Source: Mytilus trossulus (lineage: Eukaryota > Mollusca > Bivalvia > Mytilida > Mytilidae). Taken from it: a stretch of DNA of 64,000 bases. Below the pieces are notes generated by a model. It made no database searches, had not been told where the DNA came from, and was given only the letters and a program-made list of their open reading frames with translations. The translations under genes were made by a program, and so were the position numbers. Positions 12,431 to 23,600 of this stretch are shown here, piece after piece. Where the stretch lies: NCBI RefSeq assembly GCF_036588685.1, contig NC_086375.1, forward strand, positions 42,873,270 to 42,937,269. The letters run 5' to 3'. Positions within the stretch are counted from its first letter, which is position 1, and the number at the start of each line of letters is the position of its first letter.

Positions 12431-12839
12431 TTTTACTTTTTCATATTTTTTTGTGATTTTTCCAACCATCCGTTGTGTCAATGCTACTACTGGTTAACGT
12501 TTCGTTCTCGATTGTATTACTAGGCCGATACTCCTATCATTTTGACAGTCATTCTTATCATGATTACTGATACCTCCAAAAAAACCGACATCAGGTCAAT
12601 TGGAAGTTGTATCAACAAAAATCTAAACTCTAAGGTCAAACAAAAGAAGGAAGAATAAAAGAAACCCCAACAAATTAAACGTTTGACCATTTTAACCAAC
12701 GGAATAGGAAATTGAGTTCTTCATGTTTGTACAAATTCTAGTTTTTGAAATCCAATATCAAGAAAAATAGCAAGATATGAAGTTCATCTACCAATTTAGG
12801 TAGTGTCGTTTAAGCTCGTTGTTATAAACAGTCACTTGC

Positions 12840-13225
12840 AAGTGGGTTTAATGTTGTACTGTTATACCACTGGCCCAGGTTAGGGGGAGGGTTGGGATCC
12901 CGCTAACATGTTTAACCCCGCCACATTATTTATGTATGTACCTGTTCCATTCAGGAGCCTGTAATTCAGTGGTTGTCGTTTGTTTATGTGTTACATATTT
13001 GTTTGTCGTTCATTTTTTAACATAAATAAATACATAAATAGTTTTCTCGTTTGAATTGTTTTACATTGTCCTATCGGGGCCTTTTATAGCTGACCATGCG
13101 GTATGGGCTTTGCTCCTTGTTGAAGTCCATACGGTGACCTATAGTTGTTAATGTTTGTGTCACTTTGGTCTTTTGTGGATAGTTGTCTCATTTGCAATCA
13201 TACCACATCTTCTTTTTTATATTAT
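12840..13225 (+). repeat. Dispersed repeat, GTTGTCTCATTGGCAATC family, long copy
   Basis: Starts near the GGGTTGGGATCCCGCTAACA block and ends with GTGGATAGTTGTCTCATTTG and CATACCACATCTTC. Same family as 10545-11000 in inverted orientation, about 1.8 kb away. Confidence 0.8.
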
Positions 13226-13839
13226 ATTGAATGTCGATGCATCATCAATATGCTTGCATATTTATCAAAAGAGCATTCTAGTATACTTATAATACAATAC
13301 TAATAAATATATCTCTATTGATGATTTTACGCTAATACACGTGTAGTTTAAATTAGACTCATCAATGGTGGGCCAACACATCACAGTTTTAGGGTCAAAT
13401 CACAAAGATATCGAACAGCAAAAAAAGGTAACATTTTTTACAAATGTACAAAAAATAGCCGAGGCCTTTAGTGATTTGGGTTAAACAAACTTGGTGTTTC
13501 AAATAATTCAACATCATATTAAGATGTACACATGACATTATTAATTATCATCACTTTGTTTTCATCTTGTTTTGTTTAATCTTATGAATGATGAGGAGAT
13601 TTGAAAGCATCGGTTTACTAATAAAAACTGTTATTATTGATTTTAGCATGTGTGTTTTCCTCGTCTTTTTTTGTTTTTCCTCATAGTATTACCTTCCAGT
13701 CTTAACGGTTTTCGATTGACCCCTTCTTGTGATATCATTCCAGATATACTTTGTTTCTGTACACATCTTTTCTCAAATATTCTATGACTTACCTAGTGAT
13801 AGATATGTCTTATGTAGACTGGTGAATCAGATTATTATC

Positions 13840-14215
13840 CGGGTACCTTTGATAACTATTTACACAATTGGGTCGATGTTACTGCTGATTACGTTTCGTC
13901 CACGAGGGTATCACCAGCCCAGTAGTCAGTACTTCGGTGATGCCATGAATATTATTTATGTGGTCATTTTTATAAATTTACTGTAGGCAAAAGTATGAAT
14001 TATTCGAAATACTCAAGATTTTTTTTTTATCCTAGGCATAGATTACCTTCGCCGTGACAAGCACAACCTGATTGGAATTATTGGGTCTTCAATGCTCTTC
14101 AGCATTTTATGTTTCGGCTTTTTTACTATTATAAATGAGCGTCACTGGTGAGTCTAATATTGACGAAACACGCGTCTGGCATATAAAATTATAAGCCTGG
14201 AACCTTTGATTGAAC
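13840..14215 (+). repeat. Dispersed ACGCGCGT-core repeat, long copy
   Basis: Contains GATAACTATTTACAC, the GGGTCGATG block, the GAGGGTATCACCAGCCCAGT block, CATAGATTACCTTCGCC, then GACGAAACACGCGTCTGGC and AAGCCTGGAACCTTTGAT. A diverged match to 30165-30565 and 37400-37840. Confidence 0.8.
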
Positions 14216-14374
14216 TATCATTATATATTTACCTACTTTTACAGGCAAGTATGAATATTTATTCAGTGTATCCATGGTGAGCTGAGAATGAAACCAAACG
14301 GAAAAACTGTAGTCTTGCAAAACAAATCTTTCTACAATAACTTTTTCCATGCCAATGAGAACCATAATGGATTT

Positions 14375-14740
14375 ATTCCAGACACGAACCCCACCAAAAA
14401 CTAGGGGTGATCTCAGGTGCTCCGAAAGGGTAAGCAGATCCTGCTCCACATGCGGCACCCGCCGTGTTGCTTATGTGATTACAAATCCGGTAAATAGTCT
14501 AATTCGGTAGGTCAAATTCATGAAAGGGAAGGGGATTGTAGTTACGACGTAAGGAACATATCCGATATCATTTGTGAAACGGTTATTCCATAACGGTCAA
14601 CCAATTCGTGATGGCGTCCGTAAAATTTACGAAGGGATGATTTCAACTTCACCATTTGGAACTCTTGGTTTAATATCTTCCTTGTGAGCAGTAACCCTCT
14701 ATCAAGAAAATCATGATAGGAAATGCAAGCAAGGGAATAT
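14375..14740 (-). mobile_element. RT element fragment with RT C-terminus
   Basis: On the - strand, 14542-14740 reads as the C-terminal end of the same reverse transcriptase found at 26502-27179 (the [15 protein letters not shown] stretch and a stop), followed by its 3' UTR to about 14375. It is truncated at both ends, at about 14740 inside the RT and at 14375 inside the UTR. Confidence 0.8.
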
Positions 14741-14984
14741 CTTAAATGTAAATGTATTGTTGTGCATGCAGCAGAATCAAAACACGGTAATAAATGGCTG
14801 ATTCACATAAATGCGTCAATTCGTTTATTAATGCTCAAGATACATACTCTTTTACTCTTGTATTGTATGTCCTTAAGATTGTCATTTATATGCCGGGTCC
14901 GGCAAAATAGACACTGCCTATGCCTACATTAACTATTTCATCATGAACAATAAATTGAAATATTAATTACAAAAAATTTGTAAG

Positions 14985-15810
14985 GGTTCCGCGGAACCCA
15001 GTGTCTCACCTACTTTTGCTGTAAATCGCAGGCTCAACAAAAATATTCCTCTTGATACTAACTTTTGATTGTAAGAAACTTCTGTCCAAGTTTGGTAAAA
15101 ATCTAGGATAGTTAATGAATCTAATAAATGTTTTGAAAACTTTAACAGCAGACTGTAAGTAATGTTAACTGGAAGAAAATCTAAGTCCATTTAAAAGTAA
15201 ACTACAGAAAAAATGAAGTTATTGTTTTACAAAATTTACTTCTGGATACTATCTTATGATCATAAATAACCTTCTGTCCAAGTTAGTACAAACACAGGAT
15301 AGTTTAAGAAAGTTATTAAAATTTTAAAAACTTTAACCACAGAGTAAATATAATGTTTCCCCCCAGAAAAACTAAGTTCATTTAAAAGTAAAATAATGAA
15401 AAATGGATTTATTTTTTTACAAAATTTACTTCTGGATACTATCTTATGATCATAAACAAGCTTCTGTCCAAGTTTGGTACAGAACAAGGATAGTTTAAGA
15501 AAGTTATTAAAATTCTAAAAACTTTAACCACAGAGTGAATGTAATGTTTCCCTCCATTTATAAGTAAAATATGGAAAAAATGGAATTTTATTTTTACAAA
15601 ATTTACTTCTGGATACTATCTTATAATCATAAAAAAGCTTCTGTCCAAGTTTGGTAGAAATCCAGTTTAGTTTAAGAAAGTTATTAAAATTTCAAAAACT
15701 TTAACCACAGAGTGAATATTTGTGGACGCCGCCGACGACGACGCCGACGGAAAGTAGGATCGCTTAGTCTCGCTTTTTCGACTAAAGTCGAAGGCTCGAC
15801 AAAAATGAAA
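14985..15810 (-). repeat. Dispersed repeat with four internal ~200-bp units
   Basis: It begins GGTTCCGCGGAACCCAGTGT and ends after a GACGACGACGCCGACGG block with TCGACTAAAGTCGAAGGC. Between are about four imperfect units, each with CTTCTGTCCAAGTTTGGTA and AGAAAGTTATTAAAAT. A second copy lies at 32155-32825. Strand assignment is arbitrary. Class unknown. Confidence 0.8.
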
Positions 15811-16379
15811 ATGATAAAATTATGAATTACATATTATTAATGTAATTTCTATGAAAAGGAAATGAAGATGAGTAATGCTTACGAAAAAGTTACATGATTG
15901 ATTGGTTGAATGATCGAGTCTTGCTGATACGTCATAATTGGTAGTTTTTAGCATCAAAACCCGAGAGGTAATTAGCAACCAAAGATTCGAATTAGGGTGC
16001 ATTTCTTTCCAACACAAAGGACGCAAACGGCTAAACCCGCACGTAGTTTGATCATTTGTTTCATGTAACATACGTTTGCAAAGTTTACATAAACTTTGAC
16101 AAACTATGCAAACGCTAAAAATGCGTCTGCAGTTTGTCGTTTGTTTGTACAAATGCTACTTTTGTTTCTAACTTCAACCTGATTAATCGAAGTAATTGTT
16201 TCTACGTTTGTAAAAAGTCTGTTTACTATTAACATGTGCATGCATTATTGCAAGTTCAAACAGGGTCAATAAAGACTTATTGAACGATGTATTTGTTTCT
16301 ACTTTTGTAGTATTTAGAAAACAACAACAAACGCCACACAACATTTACAAAATTTTGCTTAGAAAGAAATGCGGTCTTA

Positions 16380-16600
16380 ACAATCACTGCATTGTTTTGA
16401 GATTGTAACACTTGATAACTGCTCAATCCACTATTTTCTCTATTTGAAAATGCCTGTTCCAAATCAGTTATATGACAGTTGTTATTCATTCTTTTGATGT
16501 GTTTTTTAATTTGATTTTGTCATTTAGTTAGGGACTTTCCGATTGAATTTTCCTCGGAGTTTTAAGTTTTTTGTGATTTTACTTTTTACTATATATGGAG
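16380..16600 (+). repeat. Dispersed repeat with TATGACAGTT-type core
   Basis: It contains GAAAATGCCTGTTCCAAATC, TATGACAGTTGTTATTCATT and GGGACTTTCCGATTGAATTT. Related to 12230-12430. Confidence 0.6.
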
Positions 16601-16689
16601 AATGTGTCCATTAATTTACTGAACGATACATTTTTAAGAAAATCGTTTCATATGACTTCAAGTTTTTTTTTTTTTTTAAAAGGGTAAAA

Positions 16690-16935
16690 CTTCAATAATC
16701 AAAACACATCTATTCACAAGTTTATGTGACATTTGTCTATATTACATTAAAAGACAATAACAATCAAAACCAAGGAGTTAACAAAGACTCACAAAACCAA
16801 AGGACATTTACATGAACAGTTATAAATGATAAATAAGAAACAACACGAACTAAAAACTAAAAACCGGGAGTGAAATCAGGTGCTCCGGAAGGGTAAGCAT
16901 TTCCTGCACCGTATATTGCTCCCGTCGTATTATTT
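16690..16935 (-). repeat. 3' UTR fragment of the RT-element family
   Basis: A diverged opposite-strand copy: AACACGAAC, the GTGAAATCAGGTGCTCCGGA block, GGGTAAGCATTTCCTGC and CCCGTCGT. No RT coding sequence remains. Confidence 0.6.
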
Positions 16936-16976
16936 CTTTGTTCGGTTCGATAATGATTGAAGAAGAACTGAGATGT

Positions 16977-17320
16977 GTATATGCAGGCAAGTTACACATG
17001 TGACCACTGCCCTAGATGCAGATGAGTTACACATGTGACCATTACCCTAAATGCAAATAAGCTACGTATGTGACCATTGCCTTAAATGCAGGTGAGTTAC
17101 ACATGTGATAATTGCACTAAATGCAGACAATTTACACATGTGATCACTCCCTAAATTCAGGTTAGTTACACATGTGACCAATGCCCTAAATACAAGTAGG
17201 TTCTACATGTGATCACTGTCCTAAATGTAGGTAACTAACACATTTGACAACTGCCCTAAATACTACGATACAGTAGAACTAAGTTGAGTATATGCAGATC
17301 AGTTACACAGTGACCCCTTC
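16977..17320 (+). repeat. Minisatellite, ~35-bp units
   Basis: About nine degenerate head-to-tail units around GTTACACATGTGACCA and TGCCCTAAATGCAG; the first two repeats of GTTACACATGTGACCA start 35 bp apart. The array ends just beyond the stop codon of the receptor gene, so it lies in or next to its 3' UTR. Confidence 0.85.
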
Positions 17321-17321
17321 C

Positions 17322-17641
17322 TTAGGTACTATGATAATGAATAATGTATGCTACAGTGAGAACAGAAGTAACAACAGATATTAAAACAACGTAAACATAG
17401 AAAAACACAGTGTCCATTCCTTCAGCTACTATTTGCCATGTTAGTTTGTTTTCTTCGTGTTGGTTTTCTCCTACATCTGTTTTTTCTAATATCACAACAT
17501 CAACTTTTGAACGTGATACACATTTGAATAAAATCTTGTACACTTTATGAATTTCACCGGTCGCGTAGTGCGCACGCAACACAAATATGGTCAAAACTAC
17601 TGACATTGCAGCAAGAAATAAAACAAACGCCAGGTACAAGG
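17322..17641 (-). CDS. Receptor last exon: M3 end, short loop, M4
   Basis: It begins after a TTTTTCAG acceptor and completes the serine codon shared with the previous exon. It encodes the rest of M3 ([19 protein letters not shown]), a short charged cytoplasmic loop and M4, and ends with a stop at 17322-17324. Confidence 0.85.
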
Positions 17642-20600
17642 CTGAAAAAGAAAGAAAAACACTTTCTTATATCAATATATTGAGACAGAGTTTAAAATGG
17701 TTGTTTATCAAATAATATCCTTGTTATTAACATTGGATTGTTGGATCATAATGATGAAAGTTCGGTTGAATTTTTAAACTATTAGTTAACCGAGTGTTAC
17801 CCGTTACTGAAATCTCCAAGTTGTTACCACAGTTAAAAAATGAAGAAAACAACAGAAAGAAAATATCATGGGAGCTATGAATAATTATATAGTTGAAAGA
17901 AAAATAAAAGAAATTTAAAAACGGCACCAAAAAAACTACATCACATTGTATAAAATTATATATCATGAGTTGTTTTATATTCCTATCTTTTAATTCTATG
18001 GTAAGACTAATTTGTACCAGGACAGCGATTCAGACATTGATTAAAACTACTCCTTTGCATGAAGTGAATAAACTCATCATAGATACCAGGAATAAATTTT
18101 GAATATACGCCAGACGCGCATTTCGTCTACAAAAGACTCATCAGTGACGCTCGAATCCAAAAAATTTTTAAAAAGCCAAATAAATTACGAAGTTGAAGAG
18201 CATTGTGGACCAAAATTCCTACAAATTATGTATACTTACACAGGTAGCAAACTGAAACAGAAGTGCTGGGAATATTTTCCGAAATGATCGACAGATATAC
18301 AGCATAAGCCAGAAGCACTGTTAAAGCAAAACCGTTTCTCTCGCCAGAGTCGACAGGAAGTTTGAATACCATAGCAATCAAAATGGCCATCAAAACTACT
18401 GGAAACAACGTGTTTATAATGTGGAAGATTGGACGACGTCGAAGTTTGATATCGAAATCAACACTTGAAAACGAGGCCTGTCCAATGGGGGTATCCATGA
18501 CATCTAATCCTGATGCTGACACGAGGTCCCATTCTCCATTTTCTGAATAAAAATCTAAGATAACAGGATCCAAAGTCAGCACTAAAGATACTTCGTTGAT
18601 AGTGTAGGCCTTCGAACTAACTTTTAATTTGCAGTCTTGTGTATCTAATGGATAATACGTGGTGTCAGATTCACAACTTACTACAAAAATGCCCGATGGG
18701 CTCCAAACAACTATTCCCCGGTTTGTTATACGCATGGGTGTTGATTTGTCGCTGATTACTCCCATATCCTGTATCCTGTAAGTAAATATTAATTTTCATA
18801 ATGTCATGACAGGAAATTAACTCTATCATATATAATAATAACTTCTCAAAAGACTTGTGCAATACAGAAGACCGATGGTTGTCAAATGCTTGATGATGTT
18901 TTACTTGATAAATGGATTTTTTCCCAAAATTTTAGTAAGGAGATAATTGAATGGTACAATTGTCATTGAGACAACAATCCACCAGAGACTATTGACATAA
19001 ACGTATTGTAACAAAATGTAAACTCAGAAGATTGTATTATATTTCTGTTTGATCAAATATTGTTGTATTATTTTGAATATGTATGTTATAGAATATTTTA
19101 AATGAAAAATATTGGAGAACTTGTTTTAAATTTTAGGGAATGGCTATTCATGTTTGAGGGCAAACATTATTTTTCAAAGGTGGGGAGAGTGTAACAAAAT
19201 GGGGGTTCTTTGAAATGGAACTTGTTTTCCCTAAAATTGTGTGATGATGTTGTTAAAACCTTACCGTTTATTGACTGTTTTTATTTTATATTTCTTGTAC
19301 AACTTTGTGTAAACATTGTTAACTTTTTATTATTCTTAACGTCCATGTTTTGAATTTATATTCGGAACTCCCCTCGATTGTTCATGTCAAATGAAGTACA
19401 TAAACGTTTACCAATCGTTTCGAACATTATTTTGGTAATTACCAATTCCGGTTTTGGTAGTTTAGGTATTTTTCACCACTGGTAAATGGTAAACCATTTA
19501 GGTAATATTTTACCATAGTATAAATACAGTGGAGAATGCCAAAAAGGCTTCAGTACGACTTTACCCTGGGCAAGTGACACACGCTAATTCCAAGCGATTA
19601 AGTAATAACCAGACTTTTTCCGTAGAATGTTGGCTTGTTAGTTCCATAACAAGTTGTATTTAGAGAATTACTTCTCGAGAGAAACGTTATCTTTTGACAT
19701 TGAATTTCCGTTACAATTTGCCGATTACCAAACTATCTTGTTCGTAAACTTTCTAGGTATTTATGTATTATAGTTCCGCTATCCATTTTCTTTACGATAT
19801 TCTAATAAAGTAAGGTATTTATTTGTTAAACTAGAATACTGTTACTTAAGTTATTTATTATGTGTACGAATTGCTGATATTTATTGCACATAAATACAAG
19901 TTGATTTTTATTCGACGAGTCTGTTATTCTTACAAAAACCTAAACGGAACCAAACTAAGATCTATCAGAATACCACAACGTACCACAAAACCTATACAGA
20001 ACCAACTGTAGATCTACCCGAATACCACGATACCAGAGAGCCACGTTACCAAAGAAGAGTCTCCAGTTATAAATTTAGTTCATATTCCAGTCTTATAGCA
20101 ACACACTAAGGGTTCCAATATTTATAGTTAACACCAAAGCCTGACCGCTCGGTTATCGTTACAGTGGTGGCAGCGGAGGCACGTACCTACATTTTTATAT
20201 TCTTACAATAAGTTGAATAAAATTTTAAGATAAGGCATAAATAAAATAAGTAAAATGGATAGCGCGGAAAATAGATTTGAAACACCTAGGTTAACTGCCC
20301 AGGGTAGACCAGTGCTCCCCCGATCTCGGTCCTGTGAAACTTTCCATGATCTGACGCCGACCGGAGAGATAAGCATAAGAGTGAACCAAGATCAATGGCC
20401 CTCACAAGAGAATACAGATAGATACGAAAAGGATGGTATACATCATACTGACAAAAGGCCATTGTCAGGAGGTCTATCACCATCAACGGAAGTGGCCATT
20501 GACCAAGCGAAAAATAAGGAAGTTTCTAATAGGGCAACGGTTGTGCATTTGGAACCAAATGCGGCGTGGCCGGTAAAACAGAATCTTGGTGAAGAGTCGA

Positions 20601-23600
20601 GCACTCTTTATAACCATGCTGCCAGGTCTAGGTATGGGTATTGGAGTCAGAAAGCAGAGGGTTCTACTATAGCAGAGAGTACTGCTATAGCAGAGGGTTA
20701 TGCCGGGGCAGAGGTTACTGCAGAGGCAAAGGGTTCTGCTGAGGGAGACTCCGGGAATGCAAGACGAGTCATGACGTCTTGTGAATCCAGAAGGGATTCG
20801 GGAGATTTACCTAGGACTTTGGACCGGGGCGTACTCCATAATATGGGGGCAACGTACCAAGCATTACCTTTGACGTCCAGCGGACGATTCAGAGTTGGGG
20901 TTAACAGGACCGACCATGAACACTGTACTGATGAAATGACCAGTAATTTAAATTATTCTGGCATTAGCAATAAACCAGTTTTTGACCATGATTATGATAT
21001 AAACTTACAAAATACAAACTTTTACAAAAAGAAACCAGTGCTTTATGATGGAGAGACTAATTGGGAAGACTATTTAGTTCAGTTTGAATTAATTGCAGCA
21101 ATTAATAAATGGTCTGACCTAGAGAAAGCTTTAGAATTAGCTACTAGCTTAAGAGGTACCGCCCAAAGTATTTTAACCAATTTAAGACCAGAGATGCGGA
21201 TCAATTTTGTACAACTGACTGCAGCTTTAGCGTCACATTTTCAACCAGAAAACCAAGCAGAAATGTACAGGGCGCAAATGAAAAGTAAAATACGCGGACA
21301 CACGGAACAAATACCTGTATTAGGCCAAGACATAAAACGTCTAGTAAGATTAGCGTATCCATCAGCTCCAATGGAAGTTAGGGATTATTTAGCACGTGAT
21401 TGTTTTATTGATTCTCTAAATGATGCTGACATGGAATGGGCTATTTTCCAGGCCAAAGCAAAAAATATTGATAACGCCATTCAAGTAGCTCTTGAGTATG
21501 AAGCCTTCCAAAACAATAGACGTAAATTACGACACTAAGCCAGTCCGTGCTGTAAATAAATATAATAAATTTGATCTAAATAGGGAAATTTATTTGTCTG
21601 AACAATTTGATGACATTTCAGGTCGTCTTTCAAAATTTCAATATAAGAGAAATAACAATTTTTAATTCCAAGAAATAAAAGTGGTAGACCAAATGACTGG
21701 TCGGGGAAACTACCAGTAACTGAAACTGAGTACCAAGTTTTAGCTGAGACTAATTATGATTTATAGGAGAGTCCAATAATTTTGAAAAATTCAGTCAGAT
21801 AAATATATTCTGATAGTTTATATGTCATTGTCAATGTTTTTGACATCGAATTAAATTGTTTGATTGATACCAGGTCCATTGTATGTGGGTAGTTTTTTTT
21901 ATTATTTGTTATTCATCCATGAATAATACCATGTCCAAGATTGTGAAGACAGTGTTAACCAATACACGTAGTGGGATACCCCTGCATTACTAATGGAAGC
22001 GTAGTTATGCCGATGGGGACTGCTGTATTACCAACACCGTCTAATAAATACTCGGTATCGTGTCTCATTATTGCTGACATAGATATACTTGTATCAATGA
22101 TTATAGAGTTTGATTTTTATAGATAAAAGTCCATGTATTTATTGGATAAGGGAAAGAGTTTTTGTAGATTAAATGTAATTTTATTTCAGATTTTTATTGA
22201 TATTGTGTACATTTGATGATTGTTGTGTAATATGTAATTTGTTTTCAGGAAAATTATTTGTAAATAGCGCAATATGATCATTCGTCCCGCAGAGAATATT
22301 TGATGGTGCTCTATAAACATTTGTCAGAATACACAGAATCATCATAGTATTTCTGATGCGAGAACATGCATAACGAGAAGAAGAAGTGTTGCTGCTTAAT
22401 GAACATTCGTCTAGAACGTCAAGTGAAGAAGATTTGTCAGTACTCTATATAAACATTTGTTAAAAATAAGCAGAACTCGTATTTTATGAACTTTCGTAAT
22501 GAGAAGATGTGTTGGTGTTTTATGAACATTTGTCAAGTGAAGAAGATATGTCTGTGCTCTATAAACATTCGTTAAAATAAACAGAACTCGTGTTTTATGA
22601 ACAATCGTCATGTGAAGAAGAGATGTTGGTGCTATATGAACATTTACAAAATTAAAAGATCATAAAGAACTCTGCGGAAGCCTCAAACTTTGCGGGAAGA
22701 CGAAAATGAACAATGTAAACTCAGAAGATTGTATTATATTTCTGTTTGATCAAATATTGTTGTATTATTTTGAATATGTATGTTATAGAATATTTTAAAT
22801 GAAAAATATTGGAGAACTTGTTTTAAATTTTAGGGAATGGCTATTCATGTTTGAGGGCAAACATTATTTTTCAAAGGTGGGGAGAGTGTAACAAAATGGG
22901 GGTTCTTTGAAATGGAACTTGTTTTCCCTAAAATTGTGTGATGATGTTGTTAAAACCTTACCGTTTATTGACTGTTTTTATTTTATATTTCTTGTACAAC
23001 TTTGTGTAAACATTGTTAACTTTTTATTATTCTTAACGTCCATGTTTTGAATTTATATTCGGAACTCCCCTCGATTGTTCATGTCAAATGAAGTACATAA
23101 ACGTTTACCAATCGTTTCGAACATTATTTTGGTAATTACCAATTCCGGTTTTGGTAGTTTAGGTATTTTTCACCACTGGTAAATGGTAAACCATTTAGGT
23201 AATATTTTACCATAGTATAAATACAGTGGAGAATGCCAAAAAGGCTTCAGTACGACTTTACCCTGGGCAAGTGACACACGCTAATTCCAAGCGATTAAGT
23301 AATAACCAGACTTTTTCCGTAGAATGTTGGCTTGTTAGTTCCATAACAAGTTGTATTTAGAGAATTACTTCTCGAGAGAAACGTTATCTTTTGACATTGA
23401 ATTTCCGTTACAATTTGCCGATTACCAAACTATCTTGTTCGTAAACTTTCTAGGTATTTATGTATTATAGTTCCGCTATCCATTTTCTTTACGATATTCT
23501 AATAAAGTAAGGTATTTATTTGTTAAACTAGAATACTGTTACTTAAGTTATTTATTATGTGTACGAATTGCTGATATTTATTGCACATAAATACAAGTTG

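Larger units (their letters stand above)
9328..17321. other. Intergenic stretch between vWA-ShKT and receptor genes
   Basis: Eight kilobases without a recognisable exon on either strand. Listed separately are repeats at 9750-9885, 10545-11000, 12230-12430, 12840-13225, 13840-14215, 14375-14740, 14985-15810, 16380-16600, 16690-16935 and a minisatellite at 16977-17320. Between them I see only AT-rich unstructured sequence. Confidence 0.6.

Noticed and set aside
13729..13986. 85-codon hydrophobic ORF
   Set aside because: Most of it is the translated ACGCGCGT-core dispersed repeat; the same region in other copies is not open.
22411..22611. ORF in the internal tandem repeats of the LTR element
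   Set aside because: It is on the antisense strand, made of the 115-bp repeats only, and has no domain.
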